Positions 1-4,792 of a stretch of 5,745 bases of DNA are shown here, in pieces. The DNA lies in assembly GCA_007050895.1 (NCBI GenBank), contig SMYP01000127.1, positions 1 through 5,745 on the forward strand, read 5' to 3'. A program made the translations under genes and the position numbers. Source of the DNA: Candidatus Bathyarchaeota archaeon (lineage in GTDB: Archaea; Thermoproteota; Bathyarchaeia; Bathyarchaeales; UBA233). Under the pieces are notes generated by a model. That model did not search any database, had not been told where the DNA came from, and saw nothing but the letters and a program-made list of their open reading frames with translations. Within the stretch, counting starts at the first letter, position 1. Each line of letters starts with the position of its first letter.

Positions 1-104
1 AGGGCGAAGCCTGCAGTTGCCATTATTAGGATGGCTACTGGTGCCCATCCAACAGCGAATGTTTGCTGTATTGCTGCGAATATTTCGTCAGTAGGTGTCG
101 TCAT
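1..104 (-). CDS. Small membrane protein, N-terminal part only (runs off the left edge)
   Basis: An ATG at 104-102 on the minus strand opens a frame that stays open to the window edge, giving 34 complete codons. The peptide begins MTTPTDEIFAAIQQ, a short polar N-terminus. A hydrophobic stretch with GWAPVAILIMATAGFA follows and looks like the start of a transmembrane helix. A GGTGA ribosome binding site lies at 115-111, six bases before the ATG, and abuts the stop codon of the upstream KaiC-like gene. The two genes are therefore very probably co-transcribed and translationally coupled. I do not recognise the family. With only the first helix visible it could be a small membrane partner of the ATPase or the start of a larger transporter-like protein. 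Confidence 0.6.
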   Translation of the reverse strand, partial: MTTPTDEIFAAIQQTFAVGWAPVAILIMATAGFA

Positions 105-110
105 TTTGTT

Positions 111-115
111 TCACC
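111..115 (-). promoter_or_regulatory. Ribosome binding site GGTGA between the ATPase and the membrane protein
   Basis: On the minus strand the bases following the TAA stop (118-116) read GGTGA AACAAA ATG. GGTGA matches the complement of the archaeal 16S rRNA 3' end (AUCACCUCC) and sits six bases before the ATG at 104. This fixes the start of the partial gene and implies coupling with the ATPase gene. Confidence 0.6.
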
Positions 116-889
116 TTAAAGTTTGCTTGCGAACCAAACTGGTTTAAGCGATATCGGTATTTCTTCGACGGATAATCCACCACTCTCAATGTTCAGTTTG
201 AGTATCTGCGGTTTTAAGGGACAGCTTCTGGATTTTCTTAGGATGAATACTCTAGTCCATATTACGTCGTGTTTGTGATAATCTAGGTAAATTAGGTGGT
301 CAACAAGGTATTCTGTGATGTTTGGTTCTGTTGGTATTCCTTCGGCTGAGAAAACAGTGGTTGCTCCTCGTTTTTTAACTTCGAGCAGTAGCTTCATGAA
401 GACTTCTCTGAAGTCTGTTGGGTCGACTAGTCTGCGTTCCAATGATGAAAGTGAGTCCATGACTATTCTTGTGGCACCTGGTTGAGCATCTAGGCCTTTC
501 ATTAGCATTTCTACAGCTTCTTCTTTGTTGATCAGGGCGTAGTCGCTGGCATACGATGCACTTATGGAAAGGTCAACGATTGCCACCTGGTTGTTTTCAA
601 TCATTGATGGGAAGTCGTTCCATAGTTCCCTTCCTGTTCTCATGATTGTTTGGGGGGTTTCTTCTGTTGAGATGTATACGCATTTTTCGCCTTTTTCTGC
701 GCCTTTATGGATAAACTGGAGACACAGGATTGTTTTGCCTGTTCCGGGTTCTCCACGGACCAAGATTGCATCACCTTTCGGTAAGCCTGGAATGAAATCG
801 GTTAGTCCTTCTATGCCCATGTCGATCCAGTCTATTTTTCGTTCTTTTTGCAGTTCTTCCAGTGAAAGCGCGGTTGGAGAGTTTTTCAT
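116..889 (-). CDS. KaiC-like (RecA-superfamily) single-domain ATPase
   Basis: This 257-residue protein matches the single KaiC domain found widely in archaea. Numbered from the ATG at 889, the Walker A loop GEPGTGKT is at about residues 46-53. The paired catalytic glutamates of KaiC follow in STEE at about 74-77. A Walker B strand RIVMDS ends at Asp145. All ATPase residues look intact, unlike degenerate homologues. There is no second KaiC domain and no membrane segment, so it should be a cytosolic signalling ATPase, perhaps a phosphorylating switch; its target is unknown. A GTG at 898 in the same frame would add three residues. I prefer the ATG because the bases around that GTG read TGTGA five bases upstream of it, like a binding site. 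An immediate neighbour downstream is a membrane protein, and an RHH regulator lies upstream on the same strand. Confidence 0.9.
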   Translation of the reverse strand: MKNSPTALSLEELQKERKIDWIDMGIEGLTDFIPGLPKGDAILVRGEPGTGKTILCLQFIHKGAEKGEKCVYISTEETPQTIMRTGRELWNDFPSMIENNQVAIVDLSISASYASDYALINKEEAVEMLMKGLDAQPGATRIVMDSLSSLERRLVDPTDFREVFMKLLLEVKKRGATTVFSAEGIPTEPNITEYLVDHLIYLDYHKHDVIWTRVFILRKSRSCPLKPQILKLNIESGGLSVEEIPISLKPVWFASKL

Positions 890-932
890 TTTGTTCACAT
901 TCTTTTTGTTTTGCTGTTTGAGTGTGCAGACA

Positions 933-942
933 TTAATATAAA
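933..942 (-). promoter_or_regulatory. Probable TATA box of the KaiC-like gene
   Basis: The minus strand reads TTTATATTAA here, a good archaeal box A, about 45-55 bases before the ATPase start. This would give a transcript with a leader of about 25-30 bases. It indicates that the ATPase has its own promoter and does not depend only on read-through from the RHH gene. Confidence 0.5.
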
Positions 943-957
943 TCTGGTTGTGATTTG

Positions 958-974
958 TTCATAAAAATTATGAA
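958..974. repeat. Perfect inverted repeat TTCATAA-AAA-TTATGAA, candidate operator
   Basis: Seven-base arms separated by three bases form a perfect palindrome, with half-site centres 10 bp apart. It lies about 15 bp upstream of the ATPase TATA box, a usual place for an archaeal activator. The same half-site recurs as an inverted pair at 3819-3845. Which protein binds is unknown; the RHH protein encoded upstream is one candidate. Confidence 0.4.
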
Positions 975-989
975 ATAATGGAAATATGT

Positions 990-1020
990 GAAAAAGGTTA
1001 ATGCGCCACTGATGCGCCCC
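990..1020 (-). terminator. Possible terminator of the RHH gene, with ATGCGCC direct repeats
   Basis: About 20 bases past the RHH stop the minus strand carries two GCGC blocks, which could form a weak stem, followed by CCTTTTT at 997-991. Archaeal termination often needs only a T-run. On the plus strand the same DNA holds two copies of ATGCGCC (1001-1007 and 1012-1018), 11 bp apart. It may therefore instead be a protein-binding site upstream of the ATPase promoter. The evidence does not decide between these. Confidence 0.3.
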
Positions 1021-1039
1021 ATTATTTCAGAAAAAGAGG

Positions 1040-1582
1040 CTATCGCTTTATTATCACGTTCAGTTTGGACAAATGTTCTTTAATTTCCGCTTTTAATCCC
1101 AGAGAGGAGAAAAACTCCGAAAGGAAGATTTTGATGAATTTCTTTGTAAGTTCTGATCCGAATATAAGTGTGAAATCATGTTCTGAATTCTTCACTATCT
1201 TGAAGAAATTGCATGCCTCGAGGCGCTCAAGTATTTGCTCTGGAGTATGCACTTTGCTTTTTAGCTGTGAGCTATGGGATTTTGCCACTTCTTTATGTTC
1301 GTTCCAAAACTTCTCTTGCTCAGGGGAAGTCTCTATCAGGCGCAAGAAGAGTAGCCAATGATCAATGTCCAGTATTACGTGTTCGCCACTCAGCAAAAGG
1401 TCCATATATAATTGTACTTTTTTATTGATAGTTGAATCAACTAATGGTTGGTTTTCATAGTAAAATCTGAGAGCGCGTCTCATAATTTCGCTTTGGGAAA
1501 GCTGCATCTCTTTTCCTAGTTTTTCAAGCAGGTTTGCTGTTGTTTGATCAAATGCTACAGTTATTCTTGTGGGATTCGTCAT
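1040..1582 (-). CDS. Ribbon-helix-helix (CopG/Arc-type) DNA-binding protein with a long C-terminal domain
   Basis: The protein has 180 residues counted from the ATG at 1582. Residues about 5-11 (TRITVAF) form the RHH beta strand that contacts DNA as a dimer. Helix 1 spans about 12-26 and helix 2 (SQSEIMRRALRFYYE) about 29-44, the standard RHH layout. Most RHH repressors end near residue 50-80, whereas this one continues for about 130 more residues. The extension has a GEHVILDIDHW segment near 66-76, LEACNFF near 121-127, and a final strand-helix-strand region that may sense a ligand or partner. I do not recognise that domain. An in-frame ATG at 1591 is three codons earlier, but AAGG directly abuts it, whereas GGATGA lies five bases before 1582. 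A likely role is transcriptional repression, possibly of itself or of the adjacent ATPase. Confidence 0.8.
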   Translation of the reverse strand: MTNPTRITVAFDQTTANLLEKLGKEMQLSQSEIMRRALRFYYENQPLVDSTINKKVQLYMDLLLSGEHVILDIDHWLLFLRLIETSPEQEKFWNEHKEVAKSHSSQLKSKVHTPEQILERLEACNFFKIVKNSEHDFTLIFGSELTKKFIKIFLSEFFSSLGLKAEIKEHLSKLNVIIKR

Positions 1583-1611
1583 GCTAATCATCCTTAGTCA
1601 TTTTCAATTAG

Positions 1612-1662
1612 CCTAGGTATTTTTAAGTTTAGAGGCAGATATGGTAGCTAGTTTTGGCTAGC
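1612..1662. promoter_or_regulatory. CTAG motif cluster flanking the RHH promoter, candidate autoregulatory operator
   Basis: CCTAGG lies at 1612-1617, just downstream of the TATA box in the direction of transcription. Upstream of the box, GCTAG-TTTTGG-CTAGC (1647-1662) is a perfect 5-bp inverted repeat whose two CTAG cores are 10 bp apart, one helical turn. RHH repressors commonly bind short palindromic repeats over their own promoter, so this is a natural operator candidate. There is no direct evidence of binding. Confidence 0.35.
1618..1627 (-). promoter_or_regulatory. Probable TATA box of the RHH gene
   Basis: The minus strand reads CTTAAAAATA here, about 35-45 bases before the RHH start codon. 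This implies a short leader of roughly 10-20 bases. CTAG-containing palindromes flank it on both sides (1612-1617 and 1647-1662). Confidence 0.4.
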
Positions 1663-1728
1663 GATATTCCTCCTCATCACTTCGCCGAATTCAATGTCCT
1701 TAATCGAGGAATTTAAATGTATGTTCAT
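1648..1728 (-). CDS. Very short ORF, 26 residues, doubtful
   Basis: An ATG at 1728-1726 on the minus strand opens a 26-codon frame ending in TAG at 1650-1648. It encodes a peptide containing SIKDIEFGEVMRRNIAS, which has a sensible protein-like composition. There is no clear binding site before the ATG. The frame instead contains GATGAGGAGG near its end, a strong Shine-Dalgarno-like string with no start codon at usable distance. It could be the remnant tail of a lost gene, a leader peptide for the RHH gene, or chance. Confidence 0.15.
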   Translation of the reverse strand: MNIHLNSSIKDIEFGEVMRRNIASQN

Positions 1729-1803
1729 TAAAAACCAAATTATTTAAACATTACCCAGAATAATCAGGATATTCACCCATATTCTTACATAAATTAGGAA
1801 TAT

Positions 1804-1838
1804 ATTTGAACAAATGTGCCAATAATCATTGTTCAAAT
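1804..1838. repeat. Perfect 10-bp inverted repeat ATTTGAACAA / TTGTTCAAAT
   Basis: The arms are 1804-1813 and 1829-1838 with a 15-base spacer, all in intergenic DNA. The arm centres are 25 bp apart. It could be a dimeric operator or, if transcribed, a hairpin closing the short minus-strand ORF whose stop lies in the spacer. No T-run follows either arm closely, so a protein-binding role is at least as likely. Confidence 0.4.
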
Positions 1839-1918
1839 GTAACTAATTCAATTTCAAAAAGAGAGGTCAACTTTTTGCCCGCTACAAAAAACCTATAGAC
1901 AGCAGCGTCATATTCCAT
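1826..1918 (-). CDS. Very short ORF, 30 residues, possible gene remnant or small protein
   Basis: An ATG at 1918-1916 starts a 30-codon frame ending in TGA at 1828-1826. The predicted peptide (begins MEYDAAVYRFFVAGKK, ends FEIELVTFEQ) alternates hydrophobic and charged residues and looks like real protein. The frame is also open upstream for about twelve further codons, including a GTG at 1924. No good ribosome binding site precedes either start. The last codons lie in the inverted repeat 1804-1838, which could act as its terminator hairpin. It may be a decayed gene. No family recognised. Confidence 0.22.
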   Translation of the reverse strand: MEYDAAVYRFFVAGKKLTSLFEIELVTFEQ

Positions 1919-1990
1919 TAGCACGCTTTTGGGGTTTATCTTTTGTATCGTTGTTCAACGAATGAGTCAAGATTGTATGAAGTCGTAAGA

Positions 1991-1997
1991 TTTAAAT
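1991..1997 (+). promoter_or_regulatory. TATA-like box upstream of the coiled-coil gene
   Basis: TTTAAAT lies about 70 bases before the ATG at 2064, implying a leader of roughly 45 bases. A second AT-rich candidate (AAACATAAAT near 2023-2032) would give a leader of about 10 bases. I cannot choose between them from sequence alone. Confidence 0.3.
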
Positions 1998-2063
1998 TTC
2001 ATTTCCAATTCATACTCGTTGAAAACATAAATCAACACAATTCAGTTTTCTGGAAGAACCCTT

Positions 2064-3776
2064 ATGCAAAGCGCCGAAAGCAAAAGACCAAAAATGAGGC
2101 ATATTCTGCCATTCGCCACACCCGCAAAGAACAGATTGAAAGAGTTCACAAAAAACATGGAAATGGCGGCTGTCCTGTATCTGGCAGAAGCCATAAGAAA
2201 AAAAGGAGAATATCCACACCTTAAGAAGACAGAAGAAAGACTCGTGTTTATAGCCGAAGCTTGCTACCCTTTCTGGCTGGTTCCCTACAATAGAGCAACT
2301 CTGATATTTGACGGGGGTAGTTTGGCTTCCCACACGTTTTTCTATGATATAATACCGGAGGTTGAAGTCTTTAACAAGGACATACAAAGATGCCAAAAGA
2401 CAACTGATTCTTACATTGCTACCCTCACAAGAAATATGGATTACTTCAGAGACTTCAAAGGCAAGGAAGAAATTAAGATCGAAGGTTTAATCGCAGCTCC
2501 TGAACTCAGAGAAGATCTCAGAACTTATCTTCCTCAGATGAAACATGCAAGAAAGCCATTCGCTAACGTTGTTTTTCTGAAACCAGAGATGAATAAATGT
2601 GAGATTCAGATTGGCATCAAGCAACTTTCAGCTCTTAAGAATAAAATTGACAAAGACATCGAGAATATTGAGGCGAGCATGAAGTTTCTTGATAATGCTA
2701 CAACCCAAAGAGTAGGAGCGATCAAAGAAGGGATAAAGAGAATTCGAGAAGCACAATTTGGACAAATCAAGAAAGCGAGGGTTGCGTCGACAGTAAGGTT
2801 GCAGCAAATCCGAAATCAGTATAGTAGGAAAATTGCAGATACATCCAGAAAATACAAGAATAGACTTCTTAAACTCAGCAAAAATCAGATTAAACTTAGA
2901 AAGGAGTTGAAAAGGCTTAGAAAGGAAGCTAGACAGTGTGAAGCCAAAGTAGAGTATAGTAAGCGTCGCAAAAGCAAACGCTACGAACGCTATTGGACTA
3001 GGAAGCTTGAAAGAGTTAGGAAGCGCCTTCAGATCTTGCGAAAAGAAATTGAAGGGAACAACAAGCGAACTCGTGATGTTGAAAAGTCACAGAAAGGAGA
3101 ATTGGCTAAGTATAGAAATGCTTGTTGCAGACGCATCCAATTAGTCAACAAGGTATTCCGAGACCGGCAAGAATCCCGGGAAGCCGAGATAGTAATGAGC
3201 CGTCAAGATATAGCTAGCGTGGAAGAGATCACCCGTTACATCACGAAATTGATGCAGAGAATGCTTCAAAAAAAGAGAATGTTCCTTCTAGATTTCGAAA
3301 GAATTGCCATGTTGCGAGGAAAGGAGGATAGCAGATTGGTCTACATACCTTTTTACCTTGTTCGCTATGAGAAAGGAGACAGAAGAAGATATGTTATGTA
3401 TCCGCCGTCAATTGTCGGAGACATGGGAATTCTTGCAAAGATGAAGGGAGCCCTTGGAGTGACAAAAGTGAAAACTTTGATTCAACCCCGCTCAGAAGTC
3501 ATCGCAACATTCCTGAATCAACTTCTTGGGCTCTTCGAAAAGAAACCTATGCTTGAAAAAGAGGTGACAGAGGCAGGGATACAAAAGAGTATTTTGTTAG
3601 GAAAGAATCTGCGAGTTGCCCTGGCAAAAGGACTCAAACAACTGGAAAGTGAAAACTGGATTTCGAGAAAGGAACTTCAAGCTTTTAGCAAAATTTTATA
3701 CACTTACGCCCTATCGGTGAACCGACAGCTGAACACCATTGTGATATCTGATAATGATTATCTAAAGTGTTCTTGA
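2064..3776 (+). CDS. Large basic coiled-coil protein of unknown function
   Basis: This is a 570-residue protein of no family I recognise. Residues 1-185 are mixed and contain YPFWLVPY (68-75), then LIFDGG (80-85). Residues about 188-412 are an almost uninterrupted helical stretch, very rich in Lys, Arg, Glu and Gln, with KELKRLRKEAR and KLERVRKRLQILRKEIE as typical coiled-coil segments and a net positive charge. The C-terminal 150 residues begin with VYIPFYLVRYEKGDRRRYVMY (426-446), resembling the N-terminal motif, and continue into a mostly helical region. There is no signal peptide or transmembrane segment, so it is probably cytosolic and may bind nucleic acid or scaffold a complex. The ATG at 2064 follows GGAAG by seven bases, a modest ribosome binding site. 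An ATG at codon 11 is a weaker alternative. A terminator follows directly, so the gene looks monocistronic. Confidence 0.85.
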   Translation: MQSAESKRPKMRHILPFATPAKNRLKEFTKNMEMAAVLYLAEAIRKKGEYPHLKKTEERLVFIAEACYPFWLVPYNRATLIFDGGSLASHTFFYDIIPEVEVFNKDIQRCQKTTDSYIATLTRNMDYFRDFKGKEEIKIEGLIAAPELREDLRTYLPQMKHARKPFANVVFLKPEMNKCEIQIGIKQLSALKNKIDKDIENIEASMKFLDNATTQRVGAIKEGIKRIREAQFGQIKKARVASTVRLQQIRNQYSRKIADTSRKYKNRLLKLSKNQIKLRKELKRLRKEARQCEAKVEYSKRRKSKRYERYWTRKLERVRKRLQILRKEIEGNNKRTRDVEKSQKGELAKYRNACCRRIQLVNKVFRDRQESREAEIVMSRQDIASVEEITRYITKLMQRMLQKKRMFLLDFERIAMLRGKEDSRLVYIPFYLVRYEKGDRRRYVMYPPSIVGDMGILAKMKGALGVTKVKTLIQPRSEVIATFLNQLLGLFEKKPMLEKEVTEAGIQKSILLGKNLRVALAKGLKQLESENWISRKELQAFSKILYTYALSVNRQLNTIVISDNDYLKCS

Positions 3777-3777
3777 C

Positions 3778-3808
3778 ACCTAATTTATCTACAGAATTAG
3801 GTTATTTT
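3778..3808 (+). terminator. Hairpin terminator after the coiled-coil gene
   Basis: ACCTAATT (3778-3785) and AATTAGGT (3795-3802) form a perfect 8-bp stem with a 9-base loop, followed by TATTTT. It starts one base after the TGA stop. The stem is AT-rich, so termination may rest partly on the T-rich tail. Confidence 0.5.
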
Positions 3809-3818
3809 GTGATCTTGA

Positions 3819-3845
3819 TTCATAACTTATAACTTGACTTATGAA
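3819..3845. repeat. Inverted pair of TTCATAA half-sites, candidate operator
   Basis: TTCATAA (3819-3825) and TTATGAA (3839-3845) are perfect 7-bp arms with a 13-base spacer that contains CTTATAAC. Half-site centres are 20 bp apart, two helical turns. The same arms occur 10 bp apart upstream of the KaiC-like gene (958-974). The site lies 115-140 bp before the kinase start and just past the coiled-coil terminator. Confidence 0.35.
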
Positions 3846-3925
3846 AGGATTAGACTGTTGAGGCAGCGTACGCGCTCCAGCTTGTAGTTTCAGTATGGAA
3901 ATAATGTTGTGCGTGGAATAATCAA

Positions 3926-3932
3926 CTTATTA
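3926..3932 (+). promoter_or_regulatory. Possible TATA box for the kinase gene
   Basis: CTTATTA lies about 30-35 bases before the TTG start at 3961. At archaeal spacing this would place transcription initiation near 3955, giving an almost leaderless mRNA. That would explain the lack of a well-placed ribosome binding site. Confidence 0.3.
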
Positions 3933-3938
3933 GTAAAA

Positions 3939-3959
3939 ATGGATGAAAAAATGATGTGA
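3939..3959 (+). other. Six-codon upstream ORF ending one base before the kinase start
   Basis: ATG GAT GAA AAA ATG ATG TGA encodes MDEKMM and ends at 3959, with the TTG start at 3961. GGATGA within it is a ribosome-binding-like string, but 14 bases from the TTG. It could allow termination-reinitiation onto the TTG. It may also be chance in A-rich leader DNA, and it would be largely absent from the mRNA if transcription starts near 3955. Confidence 0.2.
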
Positions 3960-3960
3960 A

Positions 3961-4572
3961 TTGGCTGTCTTTCGGTTGCTCGAAGATTCAAGGTTATCAG
4001 GAAATATACTTTTGAGAAAAACAATTCACCTAAGTGGGTTCTTTGTGCCTCTGATTTTTGCACCTATTTTCAATGTATATTTGTTGTCTGCAGCTTTGTT
4101 GTTAATATGTGTTGTTTATGCAACATCCGAGGTGGCTAGAAGCAGGGGGATTAATTTTCCAGTATTTTCGGTGGTTACTCGGAAAGCTGCCAAAACGGTT
4201 TTGGAGATAAACAGTTTTGCAGTAGCGCCTGTAACTTTTGCCTTGGGAATAGTCTTTGCGCTACTTCTTTTTCCGCCTCCAATCGCTTATGCATCTATTG
4301 CTGTGCTGACGCTAGGTGATGGGTTTGCCTGTGTTTTTGGGGTGATCTTCGGAAAAACTCCCCTCTTCTATAATAGAAACAAGACTGTTGAGGGTTTTAT
4401 ATGCGGTTTTGTTTTTGCTTTTCTGGGGTCGATTCTCTTTGTAAACCCCGTTAATGCTCTAATTGCAGTTGGAGTCGGAATGACTGTTGAGTCTATTCCT
4501 TTTCCCATCGAAGACAATTTATTAATTCCACTGTCTTCTGGAATGGCACTGATGTTTTTTTCCTTTCTATGA
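3961..4572 (+). CDS. CTP-dependent prenol/dolichol/diacylglycerol kinase family membrane protein (SEC59-like)
   Basis: This 203-residue protein has about six hydrophobic helices, the size of minimal archaeal members of the SEC59/VTE5/DGK1 family. Those enzymes transfer the gamma phosphate of CTP to a prenol, dolichol or diacylglycerol in the membrane. Family features visible are RKTIH near the N-terminus (19-23), the core LGDGFACVFG (118-127) followed by GK (131-132), then NKTVEG (140-145), and a C-terminal E-x2-P-x-P-x2-EDN (177-186). The substrate cannot be read from sequence; a polyprenol/dolichol or geranylgeraniol is likely in an archaeon. The start is TTG: an in-frame stop at 3952-3954 leaves no ATG upstream, and the second TTG (3976) would cut close to the RKTIH motif. 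A six-codon ORF (3939-3959) ends one base before the start. The stop overlaps the ATG of the next frame as ATGA. Confidence 0.85.
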   Translation: MAVFRLLEDSRLSGNILLRKTIHLSGFFVPLIFAPIFNVYLLSAALLLICVVYATSEVARSRGINFPVFSVVTRKAAKTVLEINSFAVAPVTFALGIVFALLLFPPPIAYASIAVLTLGDGFACVFGVIFGKTPLFYNRNKTVEGFICGFVFAFLGSILFVNPVNALIAVGVGMTVESIPFPIEDNLLIPLSSGMALMFFSFL

Positions 4573-4792
4573 CTGATTCTGCAAGATCAATTCTTCCTGA
4601 AAAGGTTGCTGTATTGTGGTCGAAAAGACCAGATTCTCCTTTTCGTGCTCTACTGATTTCGGTGTTGGAGTTCTACAGAAGTTGAGCATTTGGAAAGGGG
4701 TTATGACATTGAATTGTTTAGATGTGGATGAGCAAGCTTTTGCAGTTATGACGAATATTTATTTCGATTTGGGTCTTGGACTGCGCTTATAA
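4569..4792 (+). pseudogene. Candidate frameshifted small gene following the kinase
   Basis: An ATG overlapping the kinase stop (ATGA, 4569-4572) opens a 38-codon frame (MTDSARSILPEKVAVLW..., ending EFYRS) that stops at 4685. Protein-like sequence then continues in the next frame (VEHLERGYDIELFRCG, 4681-4728). It continues again in the third frame (DVDEQAFAVMTNIYFDLG, from 4721), ending with TAA at 4792. Two single-base shifts of the same direction would join these into one product of about 73 residues. A separate ATG at 4703 after GGAAAGGGG could instead start a 29-residue protein. The end overlaps the last codons of the convergent surface-protein gene by 34 bases. No family is recognised. 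It may be a decayed gene, sequencing indels in a real gene, or chance. Confidence 0.33.

Larger units (their letters stand above)
1592..2063. other. Divergent AT-rich intergenic region of about 470 bp
   Basis: No conventional gene was found here. The region holds the leftward RHH promoter, two minus-strand ORFs of 26 and 30 codons, a perfect 10-bp inverted repeat (1804-1838), a weaker ATATTC/GAATAT repeat (1779-1803), and TATA-like boxes for the rightward coiled-coil gene. Its length is large for an archaeal divergent spacer and fits either complex regulation or a decayed gene. Confidence 0.6.

Noticed and set aside
564..941. Plus-strand open frame of 125 codons opposite the KaiC-like gene
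   Set aside because: It is antisense to a clear RecA-fold gene with intact Walker motifs, and its own translation is rich in Ser, Phe and Cys with no recognisable domain.
1674..1680. GTGATGA on the minus strand, a box C match for a C/D guide RNA
   Set aside because: No CTGA box D follows at a suitable distance and no C'/D' pair is visible.
2010..2396. Minus-strand open frame of 128 codons
   Set aside because: It lies opposite the start of the 570-codon coiled-coil gene and is Cys/Phe/Ser-rich, typical of an antisense shadow.
299..3158. Fifteen-base match GTCAACAAGGTATTC at 299-313 and 3144-3158
   Set aside because: It falls within two unrelated coding genes in different reading contexts, and a match of this length is not very improbable in a window of this size.
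3866..3873. Eight-base palindrome GCGTACGC in the spacer before the kinase
   Set aside because: A single short palindrome with no repeat elsewhere and no clear relation to a promoter.
3939..3961. A single-base error in the A-run at 3946-3951 that would give the kinase an ATG start at 3939
   Set aside because: Removing one A or adding two to restore the frame creates an immediate TGA, so a simple homopolymer error does not repair it; the TTG start stands.
4732..4743. Short hairpin GCAA-GCTT-TTGC as a terminator for the surface-protein gene
   Set aside because: The stem is only four base pairs and no T-run follows on the minus strand.
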